Below, one piece after another: positions 48,501 to 58,849 of a stretch of DNA of 64,000 nucleotides. Origin of the DNA: Ignelater luminosus (Eukaryota > Arthropoda > Insecta > Coleoptera > Elateridae); assembly GCA_011009095.1 (NCBI GenBank), contig VTPC01089971.1:168969-232968 (forward strand), given 5' to 3'. A program made the position numbers and the translations under genes. Each line of letters begins with the position of its first letter. The first letter of the stretch is position 1. The notes under the pieces are model-generated. The model saw nothing but the letters and a program-made list of their open reading frames with translations, searched no databases and was not told the DNA's origin.

Positions 48501-50405
48501 TGACCTGAGTCTCACTGATCCTATACACAAGTCCCGCTTTAGGTGAAACGTTACGGGAATTTATTTATTCAACAAAGACATCAGCTACGGAAGATAAAGA
48601 GAGAATAAGCAAGTTGCAAGAAACACATAACTTTGTTAACTAAAGCTATCCTAATGATACATTCAGAAGTTTAGCATTTCAAAAATACAAAATTAGTTTC
48701 CTATTTTTCCACCAACCGACATCGACACCATACTTTTAGATCGGATCGGGAGGTACTGCCATAACGTCAGTGAAGGTAAACAATTTTGTGAAAGTAGCCA
48801 AATACATTAAAAAGCAATAGGTAAGACATCAACCTCATTTTAAGCTTTAAAATAAAAACACATGGAAGTGGTATATGGATGTTAGTAAAAGCCGCCTTGA
48901 TGGTAGTCTGTTGGCGAATCTGATGACTAAAATAATGAACACGAGCAATTCAGAATGTGTTTAAAAGAGGATATGGTTATTACAGCAGTATCGAACGTAA
49001 TTTGCATGATTTCTAGTTTGCCATGTAGAACGAAGGTCCTTGACTTCACCAGAAAGCAGGCAGTAGTTGGTAGTTTTCAGTATTACTGTCAGTGCAATGT
49101 GCTTAAAGACGAGACACAATGAACCTATTTACATTTAAATTCTTTTAAACTTTGAACATGTAGTTCGTTTGTAGTTGTTGTTTCAAAATGTTGTTTCAAA
49201 AAATGGTAGAAGCCTTTTACACTGTTTAGATTTTGAAATATTACAGAACCGTAACAGTAAATGTTTAAGAGGAATGTACTTTAAGAGTAATTTATCTTTG
49301 TCGTTAAATCTGCAAGTCAAAAGAATTTATTTTTATAAGAACTTTTATTTGTAATAACTAATAAATATTTGCGATGGGCTAATGATTAGTTGAAACACAC
49401 ACAAATCTCGAACTGTCTAAATAGTTTTTAGGTATGCGGTATTACTTTCTGCATAAACAAAATAAAACGCAAAAATGCCGTAACTAATAAGTAGGTGTCT
49501 TTTAGAATATAGAAACTGAGCATTTAAAGTTTTGAATGAATGTTTGTACACAAGTAAACTGAGTATGTAGGTAGACGCTATTAAAGTTTGTATTACGTCA
49601 AGCAATTTGTATATGTTGAAGGTAAACCATATTCTATTCAAACGATATGACAACCAATTTTACTATAAATTGCATTTTAAATCGTAATATACTGAATCAT
49701 AGAAAGTCAACGTTAACATTTTGAAATGTAGTAAATTGAAACTGTTGACAACTCCATAGTTTGTTGTTAAGAACCTACATCCTACATAGACAGCGATATT
49801 TTTCCCTAATATCTCCAATTTTCTTTTTATTTCGTTGGTATTATGTGACATAATGTCATTTCTTTTTTATTAAATTGCTGCTTGCTTAGAGAAATTATTG
49901 ACATTTATATAGCGATTTCATCTTTGTTCAAGCGGAAACCTTCGCTTTAAATTTTACTTGGATTTTCCTCACTAACTTCTGAGTTCATTCATATTTATTA
50001 AATCTGAATCTGAACTTATTTTCAAATTAGGTTTAAATTAAAAGAAAACTCTAAACATATGAAAAAATTGACGTTAACATTATACCGTATGATCACAAAA
50101 TAGCTGAATCGGTCATCAGTGCAACATAATGTAATGTGAATATCGATCATTGAATGCACCAAATACCTTATTAATATAATCTTTTGTTAAAATGATAAGA
50201 TATGATTCTATCTAAAACATTAATTTCGGTTTTATCGTTCACTCATACCCAGATACTTCTTGAATGCACGATATATAAGAAACTTAAATTTATAAATTGA
50301 TTACAATTTAAAATCAACATTGGATAACCAATATAAGACACTCGTTTGGTTAGAAAATATAAAGTAATCAGAACTTTCTGAATTTAACTCTTTTGGGTTG
50401 TACCA
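45546..50405. other. AT-rich intergenic DNA with a possible mini-element
   Basis: ACAGAGTGTTTTATTTACAG near 46133 and ACAGGGTGTCTCAATATCTG (reverse complement, ending near 46302) could bound a 170-bp Tc1/mariner-type miniature element, but the match is short. Frames at 47304-47510, 49417-49653 and 49663-49851 have no recognisable motif. Nothing else is supported. Confidence 0.4.
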
Positions 50406-51444
50406 TACAGGGCGAGTCAATATTTACTCCCCAGTGCTCGGATGAGAAATAAAACAAAAATAAGAATACTAAAATCCCGAAAACGAAGCCGTTTTAAGGT
50501 AAAACTGGAATAAAAAATTAACATTTTGTAACTTGTTGCTTATTCTTATCAAATTCAAATACAAAACAAGTAACTCACAATTTTAAAAACAATTGGCCAC
50601 TTAACTTTGACGTTTATTTGATTTGTATCATTTATTGACTATTGAAAGCTTCAAAAGTATTTTTTAATGCAAAATGGCAGGGTACACTAACAGAGAATAC
50701 GTTGATATGTTAAAAGCTTTAGGCGCTTGTAATGATAACGGCCGTATTGCCGAGCGTTTGTACAAAAAAAGATTTCTAACCCGCCGTCATCCAGATCACA
50801 AAACAATCCAAAATGTCGAAATACGTGCTGTGGAGACAGGATGTATTGGTCCAAAACATTCTTTGTATGCCGGTCGACCTTGAAGCCTCACATGGTGACA
50901 GAAAGAACAGTTACTGCAAGATGTTGATAATGATCCTACCACTAGTACACGTTTGTTGTCAAGAATAAGGCATCACGCCCAATCCTCCGTTCATAGATAT
51001 CTTCGCCACCTACAGCCTGTTGAAATGCTGCATCCCCGAAAAACCTATTAAGAGTAAATTTTTGCACCTGGGCATTACGCAAAATTCAGCGCAATCCTGA
51101 ATCTTTTCATAATGTTTTGTTTACCGATGAAGCTCATTTCAACCAGAAAGGACTTTTCAATTTCCACATTATTGGCACTATGAGAATCTTCATATTGTAC
51201 GTCGGTGGAATCAACAAAGACGTTGGTCTGTGAATATTTGGATAGATATTTTGAGAAAAAGGATTATCGGTCCATATTTTTTGCCACGAATACTGAATGG
51301 TGAAAATTACAGTAATTTATGTGATAACACTTTGTCAGGTCTGTTAGGTCGCTTTCGAAATTTTATTATTCTTAATTTTTATCTTATTTCTCATTGTAGA
51401 ACACACATCCGAACGCTGAGAAGTGAATATTGACTCACCCTATA
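50406..51444 (+). mobile_element. DD41D-type Tc1/mariner-like element, internally deleted
   Basis: The left end TACAGGGCGAGTCAATATTT and right end (reverse complement TATAGGGTGAGTCAATATTC) form inverted repeats continuing through ACT.C.CAG.GCTCGGATG and AGAAATAA, about 65-80 bp with one 9-base gap. TA follows the right end (51445-51446); the left flank is CA, a likely mutated TA. The 1039-bp length, shorter than the related 1459-bp element, reflects deletions in the transposase. Confidence 0.9.
50674..51430 (+). pseudogene. DD41D-type transposase pseudogene, truncated
   Basis: The frame starts MAGYTNREYVDMLKALGACN, followed by GRIAERLYKKRFLTRRHPDH and KTIQNVEIRAVETG. This is the DNA-binding region of a transposase group related to, but distinct from, the copy at 39352. 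After a stop at 50881, broken frames give LLQDVDNDPTTSTRLLSRI, NLFIMFCLPMK (the FTDEA block with the Asp lost in the readable frame) and FNFHIIGTM-like remnants, then IGPYFLPRILNGENYSNL. The DGAPAH and SPDL catalytic blocks are deleted before the right terminal repeat. The product cannot be active. Confidence 0.85.
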
Positions 51445-51488
51445 TATGTAATCTGTAATTTAACTACTTATTATTAATTTTTCAATAG

Positions 51489-51525
51489 CCTGATGATGAC
51501 ATATATCATTTAATACACCGAAATA
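51489..51525 (+). ncRNA. Weak hammerhead-like CTGATGA...CGAAA pair
   Basis: CTGATGA (51490-51496) is followed after 22 bases by CGAAA (51519-51523). The order matches a hammerhead core, but the intervening bases form only a weak ATGA/TCAT stem set away from the core. It may be chance, or a remnant of a repeat 3' end. Confidence 0.15.
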
Positions 51526-51938
51526 ATTAGCATTGCCTTGTTTGAAAATGTGCACAGAACAGCTTAATAAATTTCGACATAATTTGTGCGGAATAGTAAA
51601 CGTTAATTAACTTATACTGATTGAGACTTAATTTGTGTAAACCCTAGTATTCGTTGAATATCTTTCATAAAGATCTACTAATTATCTACATTTTTGCAAC
51701 ATCACACAATAAAACAGTATTATCTTCATTAAAATCGTATTTGTTTAATTGTTTACAACGCACAGTGGGGTCATATGTATGAATTTTTGGCAAAAATTAT
51801 TTTAACTGAATTTTTAATATTACTGATAAGTACAATATTTTTAAATGATAATATATAATCTTTTAAACCTATATACATGTGTAAAAACTAATACGTTTAC
51901 AAGGTTGTGAAAAATTATCTCCGATTTTGGCGAATATA

Positions 51939-52124
51939 CTATTGGTTTCAAAATGAACTAGAACACTTTAATTTCCTTATTGTAATATCTACAGTTAATT
52001 TCGGCTAAGATATCTGTACCCATAGATTATTTGACCGATTAAGTCACATTTACACTAGGAAAAATACTTACATTTTTGAATCATAGTAGTTGGCCAGTGT
52101 CCTAGTTCATTTTGAAACCAATAA
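51939..52124. repeat. 29-bp inverted repeat inside the Transib 5' region
   Basis: CTATTGGTTTCAAAATGAAC plus nine further bases at 51939-51967 pairs with 52096-52124 at 27 of 29 positions. The arms are 128 bases apart. It could be a small nested foldback element or a structural part of the Transib subterminal region. Confidence 0.8.
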
Positions 52125-52214
52125 TACATATGCGTATACACGGCACGCGCAATCCCGTTTTAACATGTAATTACATGGTACCAGGCATCAGCGATCTGGT
52201 CTTCTTTGTTTTAG

Positions 52215-52390
52215 CAATTGATTGAGAAAGTGTGACGTCATCGGCCAGTGTAGTTATGGTAACACGTTCCAAACAAACCAACAAAAGCATTGATGACGAC
52301 ACTACTTGCTCAGTGATTGACTGAGAGAATGTGACGTCATCGGCTAGTGTTGTTATGGTAACAGTTCCAAACAAACCAACAAAAGCATTG
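52215..52390. repeat. 99-bp tandem duplication with two CRE palindromes
   Basis: 52215-52292 and 52314-52390 are near-identical at a 99-bp offset (GAGAAAGTGTGACGTCATCG against GAGAGAATGTGACGTCATCG, and both end ACCAACAAAAGCATTG). Each copy contains TGACGTCA (52233-52240 and 52332-52339), the full CREB/ATF recognition palindrome. The duplication lies about 0.9 kb upstream of the transposase relic, so a regulatory role is possible but only inferred. Confidence 0.85.
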
Positions 52391-53243
52391 TCCAGTAAAT
52401 TGGTCGTGTCTGTGACTGCTTACAGCAAGTTTATTCGCCTAATACAGGTTGCGGCTGAAATATAGTCGTTTTTTCAGCATGACGTCTTCAGGTACAGTTA
52501 ATTATTATGTAATACTTAGTAACATATTATAATATTAGTAAATACAGATACATAAAAAAAAATTATAATTTAGAAGTGTAACTTTTGTTTATAATAATTT
52601 AATTGATATCAGTGCACATTATGTCTGCAATTTTACTATATTTTGTTTATTTATAAGTTGTTTTCGGATACTAAAAAAATGCTGGGCATATTTGCGCCAT
52701 TTGGAGATAACGTTTTTTTTTAATTAAAAATACTGTCTGGTTTGGAGTGCCTAAAAAGATAGAGATTTTTCACGATTTGTTTCTGGAAAAATGGTTACTG
52801 ATATTAATGTTCTGTTTTTATACATAGTTTATTTATACTTCTAACGTTATCCTTGAATTTTCATATAGCAAACCAATGTCGAGTGGTCGAGATATCTGTA
52901 TCGACGGTAGACATAATATTGTTGCGAGGTATGTGCTTCACATTACAAATTACTTTGGCTTTTGTGTTTTAGAGGACTTGTTCAGACTCTATTAAACTAA
53001 ATAAGCAAAGATATATCTGCACGATACAAATACAAATATCTTAAGCACTTGACATTGTTTTGCCGTATGAAAATTCAAAGATAACATTAAAAATATAAGC
53101 TAAAATGAACTATTGACATCACCAAAAATTTATAAAAAAATAGTCAACACTCAATATTTTTTTGCACTCTGAATTAGATCCCTTAAAGTGAAAAAATCTT
53201 ACAATAAATCTTTTAGCGATGTATTTTTTAAGGATCTGGTTCC

Positions 53244-55225
53244 AAAGAGGTATTTCTAAATAGAAGAATCCTATTTGATAAACTGCGACAATCTGACTGC
53301 ATTACAGTAAAAGATCAAGTGGCATTTATCAAGAAATTCCTTGAAACACATATGAAGTATCCAAAAGACTTAATTCCGGATCTTCACCAAAGAATGTATC
53401 TTTTTGTATCAGATGTCAAAAAAAATGACAAAAAGCTAACAAAAAACATAATAGGTTCTTATTAACAAATAAAAACTGGTTGGACACTTCCATAAGTTTT
53501 CCGATACGTACCATTATTTCCAATAAAAAAGTAGGTCGGCCTAAGAAAGGTTTTAAAGAATGCTCTAATAGGACAAAACGTCTTAAGACTGAAATACTAA
53601 GATCCAACCATTTACCTGCAGAGTTATCATATGCTGCTCAGATGAGTTTGGGTTCTGAAGGTCGAATAGAAGCATCGAAAATAGTGAATGAAGTTACTGC
53701 GACAACACCAACACAAGCAGCAAAATATCGATCTGCTTTTAAAAGTGTTAGTCAAAAAGACCAACTCACAGGAATCCAAGCTCTTGCAATATATGTTGAT
53801 GCGAAGCTCAGCAGGTATCAATATAATAGAATAAGGGAAAGTGACAAACTCAAATTTCCATCTTACAAGGTAATCCAGTCGGCTAAAAAGGGATGTTATC
53901 CGCAAAAAGAAAGCAACATTATAACGGACACTTTTGCTGAAATCAAATTGCAAGCTCTTCTTAATCATACCGTATTTCGCCTTTTGAAAGCTCAGAAAGA
54001 GGTTTTTAAAAATCAGAAACCTGAAGACCTTCAAAGTTTAATCTTGATTTGTAAGTGGGGTTTCGACGAATCTACACAATCACAATATCAGCAGAAGTTT
54101 AGTAATAATCCATATGCTTCTGATGCAAATATTTTTATTTGTTCTTTGGTACCTATAAGATTAATTTCTGACAAGCTGGAAAAACAACAGCAAATCGTCT
54201 TTTGGCAAAACATGAAAACATCTTCTACACAACATTGTAGGTCCATTCGGTTTTAATTTGAGCATGAAATAACTGACTTATCAAAAAAAGAAAAAAATAC
54301 ATAGAAGCACAAATACAACAATTAAATCCAATGACTTACGAGTTTAATAACATCAACATTAAAGTCAAGTATGAAATGCTTTTTACAATGGTGCACAGAA
54401 AAGTGTGCAATGCACTGACTGAAACGACGTCTAGTTTCATTTGTGGACTGACATCAAAAGGCTTTAATATTATTGAAAAAATCTTGCATAAGGATATAAT
54501 CGATACTTCCACACTCGATTTTGGATTACCGGTGCTACACGCGTGGATAAGATTTTTTGAATGCGTCTTACAAGCAACTTGTGGAAGACAGGAAAAAATG
54601 TATTCAGGACAAATTTTATATAGAGATGGTATTAAAAGTTGACAGACCTAAGGCGAATTTTGGGAACACTAACAATGGAAATATGGCTAGACGTCTCTTC
54701 AGTGATCCCGAATTATCGGCAAGCATTACTGGTGTTGATATTAAAATAATATCAAGATTCAAAATTATATTGGAAGCTATTTCTAGTGGCCATTAAATTG
54801 ATGTAGAAAAATACCGTTCTTATGCTCTAGACACAGCAAAACGTTTTGTAAAAAAATATTCTTCGTACCCAATGTCCCCTAAGGTGCTGTTTCCTAGTCC
54901 AGACATAATAAAGCATGCTTTACTTCCAATAGGACAGCTAAGCGAAGAAGCGCAAGAAGCACGGCATAAAGAATTTAAGAGATATCGAGAATATTCTTCT
55001 CGTAAAATTTTGCGCAGTAAAACAAATGAAGATGTGCTAAATTTACTACTGATAACATCGGATCCACTTCTTGCCAGCATAAGAAGAGCTCATAAAAACA
55101 AAACAAAGAAGTTTGACACTAAAGTTTTGGATTTGTTAAGGTTGTGTAGAATTTCAATAAACCATATTCTCATATTAAATTTTATCCCAGACAGCAAAAG
55201 TTTACTACCTTTTACAATAATATAA
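53244..55225 (+). pseudogene. Transib (RAG1-core-like) transposase pseudogene
   Basis: About 660 codons, close to full length. In order: KDQVAFIKKFLETH and LIPDLHQRMYLF; NWLDTSISFP with KKVGRPKKGF; ECSNRTKRLKTE; FPSYKVIQSAKKGCYP; CKWGFDEST with the first catalytic Asp (54065-54067); IKVKYEMLFTMVHRKVCNAL; VLHAWIRFFE; GNTNNGNMARRLF; and IGQLSEEAQEARHKEFKRYR with the catalytic Glu. The tail has SSRK and LLLITSDPLLASIRR. LHAWIR.FE, GNTARR.F and SEEA.EAR.K are known Transib hallmarks shared in part with the RAG1 core. The second catalytic Asp (family MIDGKV) is His (codon 54394-54396). The first Cys of the C-x2-C pair is Ser (SFICG), and the zinc-binding His pair is missing. Breaks are stops at 54254 and 54794, a frame break near 53460-53480, and frameshifts near 54285 and 54560. 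Confidence 0.9.
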
Positions 55226-55330
55226 CGTTTTGTTAACTATAATTATACATCCATACTGTTGGATTACTTTCCATTAACTATTTTAAGGCATCTTTGGATT
55301 AATTAACTATATAGTTGCAGTCTAGTTCCT

Positions 55331-55624
55331 ATGACACTGGATGTAACCGTTTGTATGATATTTATTAGTTATATAACCGTCAATTTACAGAAAGTTTACT
55401 TGCTAGATAAACCAAAAAGGTTCATTGCGGCAACTGCGCTGTCTTTTGGTCGCCATAAAGTAATATTAGCATTTAAAGCCCACTTTCAGACACAAGCTCG
55501 TTATATTACAACAAAACAACATTTTATGGTAACATTCCTATTTTTTGACTATTTATTTGCTGCTACCACCAACGGTAAGTTTTCTAGCACAAATCTAGCA
55601 CCGGGCGACAACGAAATCCAATAA
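55331..55624 (+). other. Unrecognised 97-codon open frame in the Transib 3' part
   Basis: An ATG-started frame between the transposase relic and the nested SINE. The product has a hydrophobic start and the segment KPKRFIAATALSFGRHKVIL, but I recognise no family. It may be noncoding 3' sequence of the transposon that is open by chance. Confidence 0.2.
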
Positions 55625-55810
55625 TAATGTACAATAAGAACAATTATTATTGCAAAGCATTATTCACAAGAAATAGTTAAGAATATAAAAACAAAAATTT
55701 TGTGGTTGTTGCAAAAACTGCCTTAAATTGTGCATAATAATTCCAACAACATATTTCAAAGTTTTAGTGACGATATAAAATAAATATATTCAATGCGTAT
55801 TCACAATAGC

Positions 55811-55975
55811 GTCTACAGCTTAGCGCAGTTGGTCAGAAGGACAACTTACAAACCAGGTGGCTATAACAACTCAGGTTCAAATCCCGGTGACAGAGGCAGA
55901 CAAAGCTATTAAATAAAAAAAATATCAGGCAACCCTCGTTCCACCTGAACATGGAGACATTCCAACCCTCCAAAA
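55811..55975 (+). mobile_element. tRNA-derived SINE nested in the Transib
   Basis: TAGCGCAGTTGG (55821-55832) matches the RNA polymerase III A box and GGTTCAAATCC (55874-55884) the B box, with normal tRNA-like spacing. The flanks cannot fold a proper tRNA acceptor or anticodon arm, so it is a tRNA-related SINE head rather than a tRNA gene. A short body (GGCAACCCTCGTTCCACCTG) and A-rich sequence follow. The exact 3' end is uncertain. Confidence 0.75.
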
Positions 55976-56139
55976 AACAATAAAAATAATAGAAAAATCT
56001 AAAACGAAATTAGTTGAAAATATTTTTAATTTTGTTTTACTTTTTGGATTTCTGGAAATTTGCGGTAGTAATAATTAATTTATAATAAACATAATTTATG
56101 TAGTTTCATGACCGGTTTATCGTCAGCACCCGTACGGCA

Positions 56140-56420
56140 TCGGCAGCAGCAACGTAACTAAGTAGTAACTATATAGTAAAGATAGAGAAAATGCAATGTA
56201 ACTTTCGAGTGCTCGAAAGATTACTAGGCTTTGTGACATTCCCACAGATAAGTTATTCAAACGTAATCTAAAAGTAACTCTACAGTTACAAAAACCGGGA
56301 CATTCTTAACCAATAGTTAACTTATAGTTAACCTTTTATTTTACTATATCTTTACATCGTTTACTTTACACGGTTACTATGTTGTTACGAAATAGTAAAG
56401 TTTTGCTGTCTGGGTAACAC
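56140..56420. repeat. GTAAC-rich block with palindrome, MITE-like
   Basis: GTAAC and GTTAC words recur in both orientations: CGTAACTAAGTAGTAAC on the left and GTTACTATGTTGTTACG on the right. A perfect CTTTCGAG/CTCGAAAG hairpin lies at 56202-56219. The layout suggests a degraded inverted-repeat element nested in the Transib; its borders are not certain. Confidence 0.45.
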
Positions 56421-56885
56421 TTTCGAAAAAATCAGTGGCGCAACTATTTGTTCGTTAAAATTGTATGGGGAAAGTACCCTTACCTACGCCAATGGTTAAA
56501 TTAAAAAAAAACTGTTTTAGGTCAAAAAGTGTGTTTTTATACCATAAAAATGTATATTAAAATTTAGTGTAATATCTTAAACGGTTTTCGAAAGTTTTGC
56601 TAAAAACCGAAAAACAATAAAAACTTTAACATCCTATATATCAAAAACCAAGCATTTTAAGACATACATTTCTATAAACTTTTCGACTTAGAATTGGCCC
56701 AACAATCACCTATTAAAATATGTACATAACATTAAGTAACACCCTGTATATTTATGTACTTAAGAAAAAATTACATATTAAACTTGATATTATTATTACA
56801 AAATCTTGTACTTATCATTAATATTAAAAATTCAGTTAAAATCATTTTTGCCAAGAATTCAGGTATATGGCTCCAGTGTGCGACG

Positions 56886-58849
56886 TCTATTTAATATCTC
56901 AAATACAGTCGACCCTACTAAATCGGAACTGCAAGAAGTGTTCCTGTTAGACATGTTTCAGTCTTTGCAGATGCAATTACCTATTTGGCTAATTAAAATA
57001 ACATGCATTCCGAGTTCACGAAAGAAGTTCGCATTTTTGAACTATTTTTCACATAAAAATTTTCCATAATATGTAGGACCTCGGCTTTTACGGATTCCGT
57101 GTTACTGTTATATCACCTTTTTAAAGTAGAAGTTATAGAATCATAAAAAATTGCTCCCAACGATGTTTGTTGTTAATGATAATAATAATAACTTCTGTGA
57201 CAGCACTTCTAACCAACAGAAAAAAGGTAGGAGCTTAGTATTGGGTCACAGAGGAGAATAAAATGTAAAGTTCTGCACGCTTGAGCATTAATCATTCTTT
57301 CTACCTGCCAAGTTTTATTGCAATTTCACTAACGGCATTTTTTGACATTACTGCCATTCACTTCTAGGTTATTACTGTAAAATTATTATTCTTGATAGAA
57401 CTTTTAACTCAAGCAGATAAAAGCTGATTAAAGAAATCAAGTAAGAATTTATTCAGAATCATTTTTCGTAGCTTCAAGGTATAATTTGGAAGTCAAACGA
57501 TTCCCATTAAAACCTGTTTTATGAACGAAGAGCATTGAATTAATAAAATATTTAGGATTTCCATTAATTTGATTTGATTAACGAATTACCGTAGAAAGCC
57601 GGGATTTTTAAAATAATTATCGCTTCGTCAATTAGTTTTTCCCTTACGTTTTTCATCCCAGATGTTGTTACATGATCGAAATTCAATTATGATTGAATAT
57701 CCATCAGCGATTTTTCCAACGGATATTGGCGAAAATTAAATTAAGAACAGATTTTTCATGTTTTCCTTTTTAATTAAGATTTTTCTTTTAAACAATTGAA
57801 ACCTGTCTGTTCCCCAATGAATTTCCTAATTCCTGTTGTGTGGTCCCTTATAAATACGTGTTTGTAAATTAATGCACACGAAAGCACCGTATGTCAGGCG
57901 TTAATATTACTCACCCTTTGGGCTTTAATAAAGGGATTAACACGTGCTGGTTGTGCAGTGATATTTCATTCCGTTTGTATGAATGTTTTGACGCAGTGCA
58001 GCTTAGTAATAATGCAAATATTTTGTTTTGTCAGAGCGAGGACATTTAAATTATTGCGTAACCCGTTTTTAGGTTTTTAAAACTAATTTACTAAAAAACT
58101 GCATATTAAGTTTCAGTTTCTTAATTAGGTTTTAATGGAAACTGAATTAGAAGATAATAAATTTCGTTAAACATTATTTATCAAGAAATGCCACATAGTG
58201 TTAATCCTCTATCCGTAGTGTAAATTGAAATTTTGGGAAAGTCTGTTCCTGAATTTTCCTTAATAAATTAATCCGCAAGATAGATAATACGGAGAGAGAA
58301 CTATCACAAAATACTGAAGCCTTCACCTAACTAACTTCCTGATTTCTAAGTCGTGGCTTAGCAACTCGATGAATTATTTATAGGTTGCATTTGCTTAGCT
58401 TAATTTGCAGGAAACATGCATAAGCGTGGTGGTTTTTAAAAGTATCGTCTATTAATCAATATTTAACAAATTTTATTTATTTGGATGATAAATATTTTTA
58501 ATTTTGGATTGTACATAAATACAATAAATATTTTACGGTTTTAATTCTAATTGCATCATACATCGAAAGCACTAATTTCATTAATAATCAAAGATAATCA
58601 AGAATGCAGATGAATATTCCGTGTATGCATACACGCAGATGGCAAAATTTGAAGTCTAGTCCTGCAGTAATCTGTTACATTTTGTATTAGTGTTTTTCAC
58701 AGGATAATTACCTCATAAAACTAAAACTGAGTAATCTGCAACTCAAGAATGTTATGTCCTAAAATGTACGGCTTTTTAGATGTAAGATGTCAATGTTGAA
58801 TACCTTCATAAATATCCGCCATTGATTAAGAATTTCTAAATTAAGTTTT
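56886..58849. other. AT-rich intergenic DNA, no gene seen
   Basis: No protein motif or terminal repeat is recognised. A short (AAT)n-like tract lies near 57178. Confidence 0.45.

Larger units (their letters stand above)
51761..56880 (+). mobile_element. Transib transposon with RAG1-like transposase, bounded copy
   Basis: The ends are inverted repeats of about 94 bp (51761-51854 and 56787-56880) that match at about 70 of the outer 80 positions, including a shared GCAAAAATnATTTTAACTGA stretch and TTTTTAATATTA. The left end begins CACAGTG and the right CACACTG. Flanks are CAACG (51756-51760) and CGACG (56881-56885), a 5-bp duplication of the CGNCG type preferred by Transib elements. Length is 5120 bp. 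Inside are a noncoding 5' region with an inverted repeat and a 99-bp duplication, the broken transposase (53244-55225), a nested SINE and a GTAAC-rich inverted-repeat block. The CpG-to-CpA change in one duplication and about 12% TIR divergence suggest an old insertion. Confidence 0.93.

Noticed and set aside
52171..52374. 67-codon minus-strand frame with internal repeat
   Set aside because: The 99-bp duplication is a multiple of 3, so a repeated frame is expected; no protein family is evident.
55811..55903. Possible tRNA gene
   Set aside because: A and B boxes are good, but no acceptor or anticodon stem forms; a SINE head fits better.
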